A stretch of DNA of 64,000 nucleotides from Flaccisagitta enflata (GCA_965153355.1 OZ231126.1:47430001-47494000), one strand, 5' to 3'; shown: positions 12,061 through 51,628, counted from the stretch's first letter. Translations and numbers: made by a program. Notes: a model not told the origin generated them from the letters alone.

Positions 12061-12372
12061 AAGCATGTGCTAAAAGAGATGACGAATTCATCATCGAACG
12101 TATCAACGTACCAATCACATATAAGTGCGAGGATTCAACCGAAAACACGCTTTATTTCTTGCCTTTTCCTCCCTTTTCATCTTGACTTGAGTTCTCAAGA
12201 ACGACTTGAACTTCCATGTGCTTCTACGATTCTCCTCCTTGCAACGCCGGCTTTAAGTGGCTCTCTTGATTTCTTTTGATTCTTTTTACAAATCTTTCAA
12301 TTCTTGCCGGCTCCATCAATTCTTAAACAGATCTTTGTTTTTGACATTTTGTGTTTGATTAACGACTGCAAT

Positions 12373-12588
12373 TTTTAGTCGCGGGCTACGCGAATCTACA
12401 CCCCGCCGTGTCCGTCCGTCCGTTGGTTGGTCGGTCGTCACATTTTATTTATTTTTTTTTTTTTTGCGGTCTTTGGGCTAACTGCTAAAGTCCAAAAGAT
12501 AGATTGACCTCAAGCGCAACCCCTGCCCAATGGGCAGTGCCCACTCGCACGCGACCAAGGCAGGGTAGCCGTGTATCGGTCCTTGTTT
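12373..12588 (+). mobile_element. TTTAGTCGCG-family element, about 215 bp
   Basis: Starts TTTTTAGTCGCGGGCTACGCG, then CCGTCCGTCCG, a T-run and GCGGTCTTTGGGC; ends CGCGACCAAGGCAGGGTAGC and GGTCCTTGTTT. A simple copy without internal expansion. Confidence 0.85.
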
Positions 12589-12746
12589 AAAACATCTTTT
12601 GCCTGCGGCCTACAAGCCTTTCACTGAAATCAAAGATTTCATCACTTGACGTGAGACGGTACTTTTCTACATTTTTCAACAACGTGGTCACAAATTCTAG
12701 TAGTTTTCGAATTCACAAAAAAAATAATGTTTTCTTCATCATCATG

Positions 12747-12956
12747 TTTTTTAGTTGCGTACACGCGAACCCGCTATGTCTATCGTTCCGTCGGTAAGTT
12801 GGTCGACCCGTCGGCCTTTCGGCAACACTTTGCATTTTGGCATTATCGGGCGGTTTTAGCATAACTGTCCCGGCCCAAAATATTTTCTAGCCTATTGCCC
12901 CTACCCACCGCACGCGACTTTTGTAGCCATTTATCCGCTACTAATTTTCCTTGTTT
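12747..12956 (+). mobile_element. TTTAGTCGCG-family element, diverged
   Basis: Starts TTTTTTAGTTGCGTACACGCG; ends ACGCGACTTTTGTAGCC and TTCCTTGTTTTC. Confidence 0.7.
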
Positions 12957-13029
12957 TCAAAATTTAGCATTTCTCTTCATTCTTATCTTATGAAGCTGAA
13001 ATTTTTTCTTGGTTACAAATACAAGTATA

Positions 13030-13064
<35 letters not shown>

Positions 13065-13125
13065 GATGATGATGAAATTATGATAAAAATGATAATAATG
13101 ATGATGATGATGATGAAGTAATGAT
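13030..13125. repeat. Imperfect (ATG)n tract
   Basis: GATGATGATG with GATAAT and GAAATT interruptions. Confidence 0.85.
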
Positions 13126-13136
13126 GAAATAGTCGT

Positions 13137-13352
13137 AAAAGCGTTAGACGGTCAGCGGTACCTGTGCCCTGCTTAGGTAGGTTGTGGTTGAAGTTGAGGG
13201 GGGAGCAGGGCAGCGGCCCCAAAGGGATCGATGACCCATGCTTTCACACATATGGGGAATTTTCTCCTCCTCCTTCTTCTCCTCCGCATTCCCCCTCCCC
13301 AAAGCCTCCAGGCCCATATCTCAGCCTCGAGGCCCATATGAGGCCCATATAG
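13137..13352. mobile_element. GGGCAGCGG-family element, left part only
   Basis: AAAGCGTTAGACGGTCAGCGG flank, then GGGCAGCGGCCCCAAAGGGA, ATCGATGACCCATGCTTTCAC, pyrimidine stretch and a few CCTCGAGGCCCATAT units. No right end. Confidence 0.75.
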
Positions 13353-14189
13353 GTCCTAGAAACGAAACTTCTCTCTCTCTCATCTCCTACGTAAGACTGA
13401 GGAAAAGGAGCGCAGTAGGACTCCATGATCCCCCCCCTCCTTTTGTCATCTTTTTTTTTCTCCCTCCTCTTTTATATTTGGCTTTTGTAGTAGTCTAGTA
13501 GCTTTGTGACTTTTGATTGCCGATTGGATTGTTGCATTTCATGATGACGAAAATAAAAGCAATAATAATAATAATATGTTGGGGTGCAATCGAAGACATA
13601 ATTTGATCAGTCAACATGTTTTTTAGCAATATCATAGACATTGTTGATTTCTTTAATTCATTAATGAAAAATGATAATTTGTTTATGTTTAGACTAGATA
13701 ATTTGTTTATGTTTAGACTATTTGTACAATAAAAAACATTTTTGTGTCCAAAGTAACTTTGAAATGTAGGGATGAACGTCCAAAAAAAAGAAGTTTCTAA
13801 GAAAAATCTTTTTTTACAATCTTACATGTTTTGGGTAAAATTATAATTTTGCATAGAGATTCAAAAATTGTCATTTTCAAAAACATGGCATTTTTCTAAA
13901 GACTCATATAAGATGAGGGCCAAGTGTTTAGAAATGCAAAATTTTGCATTAAGAAGCAGAATTATAGTTTTACCTAACAACTTTCTAAACTTTTCCTCTC
14001 ATTTTTGGTAGAAATTTTCATGTTTTATTGAATAACTTTGGTCTTTTTGAATATACAATAGAAACTTTTCAAATTAAAATCATTTTTTTTTTATTCTTAA
14101 AGAAATCAAAAGTTCAAAAGTTATTACTCACTAGGATAAGTATATATAACAAATAATTGTGACTGAATATCAAATTTTGTCTTCGTTTG

Positions 14190-14376
14190 CACCTCAACAT
14201 ATCCCAGCCTCAAGGCCTGATTCCCAGACTTGAGGCCCAACTCCCTTAACGCTGGAATTTGGGCCTTGGGGTTGGGATTTGGCCCTTGAGGTTGGGATTT
14301 GGGCCTCAAGACTGGGATTTGGGCCTTGAGGCTGGGATATGGGCCTCCAGGCTGAGATATGGGCCTCGAGGCTGAG
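14190..14376. repeat. 20-bp minisatellite (core of GGGCAGCGG family), no ends
   Basis: Units of GGGATTTGGGCCTTGAGGCT type, followed by (TGAAA)n. Neither TIR is present. Confidence 0.8.
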
Positions 14377-14498
14377 ATGAAATGAAATGAAATGAAATAC
14401 ATGTATTTCTCTGGGTATCTAGTCTACGCAAATACAATTGATATCAATTATCTTTCCAGATGGATTGCAAGTAAGCCAAAAATCTTACATAGAGTAGT

Positions 14499-15556
14499 AA
14501 CAAGCCCAACAGGCCAACAGTCGCGTGCTAAGTTACTGACAACTACTACAACTTCATACTACAACTTCATACTACAACCTCATACTACAACTTCATACTA
14601 CAACTTCATAGTACAACTACATACTACAACTACATACTACAACTACATACTTCAACTACATACTTCAGCTACATACGACTTACTACAACTACATACTTCA
14701 ACTACATACTACAACTACATACTACATACTACATACTACATACTACAACTACATACTACAACTACATACTGCAGCTACACACTACAACTACACGCTACAA
14801 CTACATACTGCAACTACATACTACAACTACATACTACAACTACAACTACACACTACAACTACATTTACATACTACAACTACATACTACAACTATATACTA
14901 CGACTACATACTATGAGTACATACTACAACTACAAACTACATACTAGAGTACCTTAAAATACCTTAAAAACCTTAAAAGTCATAATTTTCAAAATTTCTA
15001 CAATTTTCCACTATGTGCCTCATTGCTCAAAAATGTCCCACAATGTCCCACAATGGTCCAAATTGTTTTTAAAATATGAATACATCAATATATCATAAAA
15101 ATACCCAAAAATTCCTGAAAATACCTAAAAATACTTGCAAATACCCAAAAAAATCATCCACTATACCCAAAAATAACTCAAAATACCCAAAAAATAACCC
15201 AAAATAACCAAAAATAACCAAAAACACCCAAAAATACCTAAAAATACCCAAATGTACCCAAAAATACCCAAAAACGCCCAAAAATACCAGAAAATACTCA
15301 AAAATACTGAAAAATATCTAAAAAAAACCACAAGTATCAGAAAGTATCCTAAAATACCATAGGTACCTGAAAAAAATAAAGTACCCTAAAGTACCCTGAA
15401 GTACCCTAAAGTACCCTGAAATACCCTAGAGTACCTTAAAATACCTTAAAAAACCTTAAAAAGTCATAATTTTAAAAACGTGACAGACCTACCGACGGAC
15501 CTACCGACCAACCGACCGACACCGCAAGGTGTAGAGTCGCGTGCACGCGACTAAAA
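14499..15556 (-). mobile_element. TTTAGTCGCG-family element inflated by two minisatellites
   Basis: Reverse copy: AACAAGCCCAACAGGCCAAC ... CAGTCGCGTGCTAAG at left and GTAGAGTCGCGTGCACGCGA at right. Interior holds a TACAACTACATAC array (14536-14945) and an AAAATACCCA-type array (15090-15460). These arrays replace the roughly 130-bp middle of a normal copy. Confidence 0.7.
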
Positions 15557-16161
15557 ACAGAATGGATAAAGGCAACATTACAATAGCGGTGTGATAATAA
15601 AGTGTAAGGGAAATCCACATTTGTTGTTGGAAGCTTGAAAGCTGCAAACCAGATAAGAGACAGATTGGTTCAGATTTTGGACTAAAACAATGAAAGACAA
15701 TATCAGAGTTTCTTGAAAAAGATCCTCCTCCCATCATCCAGCTCCCAACAGCCGACTTGTCGAGAGTTGCAGGCGTTCGGAAGGTGTGGTAACACGGATA
15801 TCATCATGAGCGGCGTTGAGAAGTGAACTAGGCTGTTGGGAGAGCAAATCTAGGAGATGGGAGGAGAGAAGTTTGTTATTTCACAGGAACTTAGTATCGT
15901 AAAAAGGCATGAGCGTGCATTGATAAGAGCTAAAGTAATCTAAAACAAAATATAGGGATCGGATCCGGGAAATGGACCCAAAGCCACAAGACATCCCGAT
16001 GGGAATGGGACCCAGCTCTACAAAGACAACAAGGAAGACAAATTAATCCACTGCAAAATAAAAAAAGAATTTTTTGTCTCTTTCTCAACGATAATTTAAA
16101 TTCACGCCCAAGCCAGAAGTAGGTTTTTTTTTACTTAGTTTACGAGTGCCCTAATTAGCAC

Positions 16162-17288
16162 TAGTACTCGAACTAGCAGTGGATTTTTTCTACTGCTAGC
16201 AGATAGCATTTTTGAAATTTTTCTGCTAGCACTGCTAGCAGAAAGGAGCAGTTTAGATGAAATGGTTTTGAACCAGTTTGGAAGGCACCAATAGAATAAA
16301 CTTGTAAAATTCAAATGTTTTTGTATTCTACTCTGAACATTATATTGGGTGAAGAATATATAGAATCTGGGAAATCATCTGAAAATGAATGAAAGTTAAC
16401 CACCCAAAGAGCCACTCATTCTTCATATAGCTGGATCTGGTGCAATTTAGGTCTGATTTCAATTTGTAATGATTATCAATGAACTAAGCTTCTCTTTCAA
16501 GGAAAACAAACTGAAAAAGAGTATTAGATATTTTAAGCTAAGTGCAGGAGCTGCTTCATGATATAGAAAACATAACTGATATGATGTAAGTTTAACTGGC
16601 AAAGGAATTTTTTTGATTTAAGCAATTTAAAAATAACAAAAAATAGTATAATAATGGAGGCATTTGAATCACATCAAAAGTCCAACAACATTACAAGTTT
16701 AGAAGATATTTTTTGACTCTCTATGGATCAAAGTATAAAATGGTAGACTAGTCAATAGTTACTTGGTAAGTCTATTTTGAGTAAAAGCGTGGACTGTCGA
16801 TCTTAGTGTTTCAAGATTAGATTCATTTATATAAAAAGAGAAATAAGTTTCTTTTTCTAATTCAGATAATCAAATTACTAATTTATAAATAACAATGCGA
16901 CACTGATTTAATGATTCTCTAATGACAATTTTTTGAGCCGGCCTGTATAAGATATTCTTCATGACAATTCTCCCTCTGTTTCACTCTGGTTGCATAATTG
17001 CCAATTGGTTGACCTACCCTTGAATCTGAAATGAGGTTTTTTTTTCATTTACTTTCATTGAAAATGGTTCCCAATGTAAGATTTTGGAAAAATCAAGTTA
17101 AAAGTCATGTTTCCTCTGAAAAAGAAACAATTTTGATGAAATTTTGGATAATATTTGTGTAAATAACATCAAGAAAGGCTCAAAATTTCTGCTATTTTCT
17201 GCTAGCAGCAAAAAAATTTCTGCTAGCAGAGCAGTTGGGATTTCTGCTAGCAGTTCTGCTAGCAAATTGCCTGCTAGTTCGAGTACTA
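16162..17288. mobile_element. 1.1-kb hAT-like element with 8-bp TSD and CTGCTAGCAG subterminal motifs
   Basis: Ends TAGTACTCGAACTAGCAG and CTGCTAGTTCGAGTACTA are perfect inverted repeats, flanked by ATTAGCAC on both sides (16154-16161, 17289-17296). Many copies of the palindrome CTGCTAGCAG lie just inside both ends, as expected of transposase-binding subterminal repeats. No transposase frame, so non-autonomous. Confidence 0.85.
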
Positions 17289-17510
17289 ATTAGCACCCGA
17301 GCATGGTCAGTCAGTTCAAATTTGAAATTGCATAAATCAATCTTTTTTTTTTCTTTATAAAGGCTTTTAAATAAGTTATCATACAACTGATAAGTTAGGA
17401 TATCGTAAATTTGCAAGTGGACTTAAAATTTAGTTTCATAGAGTTAAAATAAGAGATGTAGGAAAAAGCGTATTGAAGCAGATTGAATTAATTGCAATTA
17501 CTAATTGATT

Positions 17511-17711
17511 GGGATATGGGCCTCGAGGCTGAGATATGGGCCTCGAGGCTGAGATATGGGCCTCGAGGCTGAGATATGGGCCTCAAGGCTGAGATATGGG
17601 CCTCGAGGTTGGGGGGAGAGGGGGTACAAAGGAGAAGAAGAAGAGGAAGGAGGAGAAAATTCCCCATATGCGTGTAAGCATAGGTCATCGACCCCTTTGG
17701 GGCCGCTGCCC
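17511..17711. mobile_element. GGGCAGCGG-family element, right part
   Basis: 20-bp units GAGATATGGGCCTCGAGGCT, then GAAGAAG tract, then CATATGCGTGTAAGCATAGG and CCCTTTGGGGCCGCTGCCC. Confidence 0.8.
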
Positions 17712-17719
17712 AAAAAAGG

Positions 17720-17847
17720 ATGATAATGATGATGTTGATGATAATGATGATGATGATGATGATAATGATGATGATGATGTTGATGATGTTGAAGAAATAA
17801 TGATGATGATGATGATTATGATGATAATGATGGAGATAATGATGATT

Positions 17848-17924
<77 letters not shown>

Positions 17925-17926
17925 AG

Positions 17927-17997
<71 letters not shown>

Positions 17998-18040
17998 GTT
18001 ATGATGATGTTGATGATGAAGAAATAATGATGAAAAAGAT
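17720..18040. repeat. (ATG)n array
   Basis: Trinucleotide array with GTT and ATT interruptions; starts 9 bp after the right end of the previous element. Confidence 0.92.
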
Positions 18041-18800
18041 GATTTTTTTTTCTATTCTTGTTTTTTTTTTTTCAGGGGTGGGTTAGACGATTAATCAACA
18101 TGTTGCTCATTAGCTTTATACATTGTAAAATAAACAAGGTTTCAATGATCAGTTGCTGGCGTTATTGCTATCTTCAGGCATGTTTTTTTCGAAATTGAAA
18201 GAAGGCATTGGTTTTCGATTTGTCTGCGAAGAGGTGAAATTTCTATGAGTTCAGGTGCCTCTCAAATCTCCTTTTATTTCTTTCCGTTTTTCATTTGCCT
18301 CATCTGTTCCAAATCATTCTTGACTCGTCGGCTTGAATCCTCAAAATGAGGCTAATTGCCCGACGACGTGAAAGGACGTTTGATCAGTTTTATTTGCAGA
18401 TCTTTTACGCCTAAGGAGGAAACAAGATAAAAGTGGTTGATTTTGTAAATAATCAACTATTATCATGATTTCTTCCTTGATCGCTTTCGCTGATGCTGGG
18501 CGACTTCAACTCTCTTACAACCTGTGAGTTGTGATGGATTTTCCTTTCTTTCTTGCAATTAGTCCCCATGAGTCACAGGCTGTGTCCAGAATGCATTTAA
18601 TCATTGGTCCATCGGTTCATGATAATCGAGTAGGAAAGTGTGAAAACGCAAATTTCCACTCCTGCCCAATTGTCCGCGACTGATACTGATACTGATAGTG
18701 GTCTTGGGCCCTTGTTGATTTCCAAATCCAGTCCATCCTCACCGCGGCGTCCATCCTGAAGCGATGCAATGACTGAATGAGTCGTTAAACTTACGCCTTT
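18041..18800. other. Unique-looking intergenic sequence, nothing recognised
   Basis: No reading frame with coding character and no paired inverted repeats seen. Confidence 0.4.
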
Positions 18801-18810
18801 TGTAGACGTT

Positions 18811-18863
18811 TCTTCTTCTTCTTCTTTCTTCTTCTTTCTTCTTCTTTCTTCTTCTTTCTTTCT

Positions 18864-18896
<33 letters not shown>

Positions 18897-18960
18897 TTCT
18901 TTCTTTCTTTCTTTCTTACTTCTTTCTCTTTCTTTCTTTCTTTCTGTCTTTCTTTCTTTT
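18811..18960. repeat. (TTC)n/(TTTC)n tract
   Basis: Pyrimidine tri- and tetranucleotide array. Confidence 0.92.
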
Positions 18961-18971
18961 TTTTCCTTTTT

Positions 18972-19547
18972 AGCAAAGGGGCTGATGACCTATGCTTTCA
19001 CACAGGAGAAATTTTCTCCTCCTTCTCCTCCTCCTTCTCCTCCTCCTCCTTCTCTGTCCCCCCCCCCGCTTTCAACCTCGAGACTCAAATCCCAGCCTTG
19101 AGGCCCAAATCCTAGCCTCGAGGCTCAATTCCCAGCCTCAAGGCCCAAATCTCAGCCTTGTTGCCCAAAATTCAGCCTCGAGGCCCAAATCCCAGCCTCA
19201 AGGCCCAAATCCAAGCCTCAAGGCCCAAATCCCAGCCTCAAGGTCCAAATCCCAGCCTTAAGGCCCAAATCCCAGCCTCTAGGCCCAAATCCCAGCCTTG
19301 AGGCTAAAATCTCAACCGCAAGGCTCAAATCTCAGTCTCGAGGCTCAAATCTCAGCCATGAGGCTCAAATCCCTGCCTCAAAGCTTAAATCCCAGCTTCA
19401 AGGCCCGAATTCCAGCCTCCAGGCTCAAATAAAAACAGCATAGGTCATCGGCCCCTTCGGGGCCGCTGCCCCTCTCACCACTTCACACTCTCATACACTC
19501 ACATAGGGGCAACGGGTACCGCTGACCATCTAACGCTTTTGCGACTA
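18972..19547. mobile_element. GGGCAGCGG-family element with 20-bp core
   Basis: Left GGGGCTGATGACCTATGCTT then TCTCC tract; core 19075-19430 of CAAATCCCAGCCTCAAGGCC units; right CAGCATAGGTCATCGGCCCC and GGGGCCGCTGCCCC, then flank ending GGTACCGCTGACCATCTAAC. Confidence 0.85.
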
Positions 19548-19550
19548 TTA

Positions 19551-19622
<72 letters not shown>

Positions 19623-19736
19623 ATTTTTATTTCTTTCTTTCTTTCTTTCTTTCACTCTTCCTTTCTTACTTTCTTTTTTTTTTTCCTTTCATTTGTTCTT
19701 CCTTTCATTTTTTCTTTCTTTCTTTCTTTCATTTTT

Positions 19737-19779
<43 letters not shown>

Positions 19780-19880
19780 GCCTTTCTTTCTTTCCTTCTT
19801 TCTTTCCTTCTTTCTTTCCTTCTTACTCTCCTTCTTTCTTTCTTTCTTACTTTCTTTCTTGTTCCCTTTCTTATATTTTC
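19548..19880. repeat. (TTTC)n array
   Basis: Tetranucleotide array with TTTTC and CTTCC variants, ending about 170 bp before the gene 1 ATG at 20053. It would lie in or near the promoter. Confidence 0.92.
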
Positions 19881-20052
19881 TATCAAATGTTGTTTTTCAT
19901 GCTTCATCTATTTTTCTTTCATTTTCACCCATCTCCCATCCAAATCGTCTCTAGCAGAAATAGAGAAATCACGCAGGTTACTCGTCTTTCTCTTTTCACA
20001 TCACAGTTTTTATTTTTTTAAAACCTCTCAAAGATTGAATTGATCTACCAAA

Positions 20053-46620
<26,568 letters not shown>

Positions 46621-46621
46621 A

Positions 46622-47960
46622 CAAATAGACATATACGAATTGTCAAAAAGGATTTTAACGAATCATCCATATGCTTCTCTTTCTTCACTCCTTAACTGTT
46701 GTATTCTGTATTTATTGTATTTATGTTTCGATTATCTATCGTAATCAGCTCTGAATTTTTCATCCCTGTTTCGCAACAATGATATGTCTTTAAACTATGT
46801 ATTTGTCCAACTCCATGCGAGTTTGATTAAATGAGGACTTGTCATATAACGTGTTCATGCGATGGACTACATGCAATGTATAACATGAAACAATAGAGAA
46901 TTCACTAACATCTCGTTGAGACTTCATTCGTGCTGTTTTCTCTTGTCCATTGATCAGTAAAATGTTGTAGTTCACGTTCCAAAATTGGCAAAAATTAGCC
47001 AGTCAGCTTATCTGAGACTAGATAGCCCAATAAAACCTGAGATTGAGAAATTTTATGAAATACATGTATGAAAAGTCGTTTTTATTCTGTAGAAGAAAAC
47101 ACGTTAGTGTCGGGCTAAGAGTTGAGAGGCAGCATTTATCCATTATGGCCAATTTATCATTCGTTCGTTTTATTCTCTTTTTGGCTTTGATGGTTTTTTT
47201 TTTCTGGTTACGGACGTGTATCGCATAGAATGTATGTCTCTCGAGAAAAACACAATCTAGGAAAAGCTTTTTGAGAGGGTTGCAATACGTGCGTGCATTG
47301 AAGGAAGATATTTTGACGTAAGAGGTCAATAGGGATTAGGGATAAGAGCGAACTTGTGTCAGTGCAAGCTCAATCATTCCGTACTTAGACGTTGGATGGC
47401 AATAAGGGATTAGGGTAGACGTGCCATTCCGCATATCACAATCATCCGAACTTTCCACTTTGTTCCGATGTCAATAGAATTAACAAATAGCCAGTCAATT
47501 GTCAACCAAAATCACTTAAAAACTTCCCGCCAGCATATAATTCATAAAGAGGAAGTGACTTATGTTTACTTCGGTTGAACGATGAATTCGCGCAATGAAG
47601 TGGAATTTCCATAGGATCCTGGATCCTGGATTACTGTGTCGGTCGTTCTGTGACACTTTTGGGTTGAGACTTGATAGCGGTTTTTTTCACTTTTTTGCAT
47701 TACTGCCGTTACTACCAACTGTCCGCGAGTTGATACTGATTCGGCCTTGTTCAACATTCGTCACCTCCGCAAAATCTTGAAATTGACAGCACTCCCCCAC
47801 ACTGACAAAGTTATCACCGCGCATGAGTAATAACTTTTTCTCTTATCTCTCCCACCACGGTCTCAAACAGCTTTCAACTCGGCTGAACGGGAAGGAGAAT
47901 TCATAAACTTCCACAATAAAAGTTGAACATTTCTTACATTTTGCTTCCGGTTTCCATTTT
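46622..47960. other. Region 3' of gene 1, nothing recognised
   Basis: Unique-looking, AT-rich. Holds AATAAA at 47029. No further exon supported. Confidence 0.45.
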
Positions 47961-47961
47961 C

Positions 47962-48182
47962 TTTTTAGTCGCGTTCTACGTGACTCTACATCCCGCTTTG
48001 TCGGTCCGTCCATCGGTCTGTCGGTCCGTCCGTCGGTCCGTCCGTCCGTCACACTTTAGTTTTTTGGTTTTGGTTTTTGCGGTCTTTGGCCTCACTGCTC
48101 CTGCCCAAGTGATCAAGTGACCTCAAATACGGCCCCTGCCCACCCACACGCGACTTGGATAGCCGTGTATCCGGCCTTGTTT
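47962..48182 (+). mobile_element. TTTAGTCGCG-family element, near-consensus copy
   Basis: TTTTTAGTCGCGTTCTACGTG, GGTCCGTCCGTCGG, TGCGGTCTTTGGCCTCACTG, CACGCGACTTGGATAGCC and GTGTATCCGGCCTTGTTT. Confidence 0.87.
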
Positions 48183-48832
48183 ATAGTTGATGCAGTAAAT
48201 TCCACTAAATCTACAATTGTCTGACCTTTTCGAGAACGAGGAAGGAGAAGGAAGCTGCAGTGGCTTGAATGGGCAATGAAAGATGAAGGGGAAGAGGAGG
48301 GAAGCAGTAGAGCATTAGGGGCTTCATCGGTACCCGTTGTTATTTCTAATTCTTATTATCTGACATGACTATAAAAATTCAACAAATATGTGATAATTGT
48401 GATATCTGACATGACTAGAAAAATTCAACAAATATGTGATAATTGAAACTATTTTGAAAACTATATGCTATTGTGGATTTTACATGTAATATTAAATCAT
48501 GAGTTGTTGACCCCACTGTGGCACTGCCCTTAACACTCAACAAGGAATAATCACAACATATCAATGACCCTTGCTTCCGGAAAGGATAGTGTATTCATCA
48601 TATATAATGTCTAGAAGGGTGTTAAGGATAGCAACATTACATTCAAATGAAAGAATACTTAGAAGACAACATAGGTTTAAATTTGACTACTCAACGATTC
48701 TCTGAGTAAAGCCTTGTACACCAAGTATTAGCAACTGACCACTGAACCAACGGAAACAAGATATAGAGAAGTGTCAGCTGAGAAAGACAAGAGTGAGAGA
48801 AAGACTGAAAACTTCAAAGCGGTAGCAGAAGA

Positions 48833-48895
48833 AGAAGAAGAAGAAGAAGAAGGAGAAGAAGAAGAAGAAGAAGAAGAAGAAGAAGAATAAGAAGG
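48833..48895. repeat. (GAA)n tract
   Basis: AGAAGAAGAAG array. Confidence 0.92.
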
Positions 48896-49036
48896 AAGGC
48901 GAATCTTTGGGGCATCATGAGGCAAATCGACCTTTAAATGCCACAGAGAAGAAAAAGAAATTCATCTTGGCAGACAAGTGGCACAAAAATATGGCATTTT
49001 TTAGGACTGAGAGAAGAGGATGGCAAGGATAAGAGA

Positions 49037-49267
49037 AACAAGGCCGGATAAACGGCTACCCCAGTCGCGTGCGGGAGGGCAGGGGCCGTATTTGAGGTCA
49101 CTTGATCACTTGGGCAGGAGCAGTGAGGCCAAAGACCGCTAAAACAAAAAAAAAAGCGTGACGGATGGATGGACGGATGGACCGACCGACGGACGGACCG
49201 ACGGACCAACGAACCGACGGACAGACCGACAAAGCGGGGTGTAGAGTCGCGTAGCACGCGACTAAAA
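49037..49267 (-). mobile_element. TTTAGTCGCG-family element, reverse
   Basis: AACAAGGCCGGATAAACGGC at left; GAGTCGCGTAGCACGCGACT and AAAAAA at right. Close to the copies at 45407 and 47962, so the family moved fairly recently. Confidence 0.87.
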
Positions 49268-49957
49268 AAAGTTTCGACCCAATTTGTTTGTGTATACATG
49301 CTTTCGATACCTTTGGGATGGGCCCATCCGCGATCGTTAGATAGATATTTTCGTATGGGTCACGGTAATGACAAAAATGGCATCAATTGCAAAAGTGGTT
49401 TAAATTTTTGTAAGATTTCAGGTGTGAACGGACGGACGCACCGACGGATCGATCACTACACGAATTAAAGAAGCAAACAGACTCACCTATGCAGTGCATT
49501 AAACGTCTCAGAGAGAGGAAGAATTTCTTCCCGTCCCCAACGGAATTCATTATGCAAAAGTGGAAGAATAATATCCTATATACAGGTTATTTCTAATTAG
49601 ATGCTTTTTAGCCGTTTCGAATGAGCAAATGCCGACTTAGTTGAAGAAGAGGAAGAAGAAGAAAAAACAAACTAAGGCGCAGAAGGGGGTATCCGTTCCA
49701 AAAGAAGGGTAAAAAAAATTAGGCCTACTTATAGTGTTTACTTTGTTCGTCTCACCATGCAATATTCATTGGATGTAACACAAAACAATTTCAAATATTG
49801 GAAGTTTTAAAAGGTGGATGTAATCATGATATGAGATGAAAAAAGGTTCGACACATGTTATAAATTTTTCTGTATTGATTGAAATTCTGTTGTTCTCAGG
49901 CTAATTCCCTTAAAAATGTGCGTGATGCACGAAATATATCGGGGCACCACGTAATCT

Positions 49958-50250
49958 GAGGTGAGATTAAAACTCGGGGTATACTCGGGTATTTGGGTAT
50001 GCTCGGGTATTGTAGGTATTGGCAGGTGTGCTGGTGTGCTCGGGTGTTGCTAGGGTATTGCAGGTATTGCTTGGGTATGCTCGGTATGCCGGTACTGGCA
50101 TTGCTTTAGTATCGCTTGGATTGCAGGTATACTGGGTATTTGGGTATACTCGGTATTATGGGTATTGCCTGGGTATTGCTGGTATTATAAGGTATTACTA
50201 AGGGTATTTCTTGGGTATGCTAAGGTATTGTGGTATTAATCTCACATTTT
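49958..50250. mobile_element. Second GAGATTAA-ended element with GGGTATTG minisatellite
   Basis: CACCACGTAATCTGAGGTGA, GATTAAAACTCGGGGTATAC, array of TATTGCTTGGG-type units, end GGTATTAATCTCACATTTT. The left flank CACCACGTAATCTGAGG is shared with 28048. Confidence 0.7.
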
Positions 50251-50261
50251 TCTGAAGTTAC

Positions 50262-50316
50262 AGAAGAAGAAGAAGAAGAAGAAGAAGAAGAAGAAGAAGA
50301 AGAAGAAGAAGAAGAA
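50262..50316. repeat. (GAA)n tract
   Basis: AGAAGAAGAAG array, 12 bp after the preceding element. Confidence 0.92.
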
Positions 50317-50689
50317 CCAGAGGGACTGATGGGAATGAGGATAACAAAAAAGAAAAAAAGAGAAAAGCAAAAGAAGAAATACAAGAAGAAATAGAAAATG
50401 GAAGATAAGCAGAGAGAAAACCACACAAACTATAGATCCGGTTAAAGAGCAAAAGACGTTTGACGTTTGACGTCATCATGAAATAGTTGCTCGTATTCCA
50501 GACATTTCTTGCATGACAATAAAAAGAAAAGAAAAACAAGTGCTTTGGGGAAAAAAAATAAAACAGCGATCAGATAAAAAGAAACTCAGCTTAACCCCAT
50601 TTGAGGCTAAACAAACCCGGCATCCAAACCGCTAGAACATGAAACACGAGGCGTGGAGGGCGGACGCCTGACGGGGTAAGTATGGACGG

Positions 50690-51015
50690 TGGAAGACAAA
50701 GACAGATAGGCAGACAGATAGACAAACAGGCAGTCAGACAGACAGACACAGACAGACACAGACAGACACAGACAGGCACAGACAGGCACAGACAAGCACA
50801 GACAGGCACAGACAGACACAGACAGTCACAGACAGACGTAGACAGACACAGACAAAACAGACAACCACAGACAGACACGTACAGACACAGACAGACACAG
50901 ACAGGCACAGACACACAGATAGACACAGACAGACAGACACAGACAGTCATAGACAGTCACAGACAGACGTAGACAAACACAGACAGACACGGACAAACAC
51001 AGATAGACAGAGTAA
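50690..51015. repeat. (CAGACA)n hexanucleotide-type array
   Basis: CACAGACAGACACAGACAGG units of 10-12 bp over about 320 bp. Apparent Cys/Leu/Ser-rich and Asp/Arg/Gln-rich frames are artefacts. Confidence 0.9.
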
Positions 51016-51206
51016 CCGAAGACACAAGCGCCTGACATGGGGGGGCGGAAATTGGACAGGGTATGGACGCGGCACTGGAAGGCCAAAGACATAGAGAGTT
51101 ACCCGAGGGCCAATGGCGAACAGGGTGAGTTATACCAAGCATGGACATGGAAAGGAAGAAAGAAAGAGTAATCCAAGATAGGAACGCATAGTGAAATACA
51201 CATAGG

Positions 51207-51628
51207 CAGGGGCGGGGAGAGGGGGGGGTCACCCCCATACAAAATGGGGGGCCCGGGCCTTAGGGGAGCCCGGGAGGGCCCTTGAGAGAAGAGAAAAACA
51301 AAAAAAGGGAAAAAAGAGATAAAGAAAAAAAGGAAGAAGAAAGAAAGAAAGAAAAAAATAAAAAAAGAAGAAAACAAAAGAAAAAAAAAGAGAAAAAAAA
51401 AACGAAGATGAAAGAGGGGCCCCAGTTAGAATAAGATAATGCTCATTCATTAGTGAAAACCCAACTATTGTAGAGATATAGTCACTCTTAGATGGTCCCC
51501 TATTTTAATAAGAAAAGGGCTTGTGTAGATATAGTGTTGAAGCATGAGGGGCGAAGTGGGGAATGGGGATGAGGGGGCCCGGCCAAAGGGGCTAGTAGGG
51601 GGGCCCGCCATTTCTCTCCCCGCCCCTG
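51207..51628. mobile_element. 422-bp hAT-like MITE with 8-bp TSD
   Basis: Ends CAGGGGCGGGGAGAG and CTCTCCCCGCCCCTG are perfect inverted repeats flanked by CACATAGG on both sides (51199-51206, 51629-51636). CAGGGGCGG is a typical hAT end. Interior purine-rich. Confidence 0.9.

Noticed and set aside
50591-51092. Cys-rich frames resembling metallothionein or toxin-like peptides
   Set aside because: Translation of the CAGACA array on the minus strand; no signal peptide or cysteine framework beyond the repeat.
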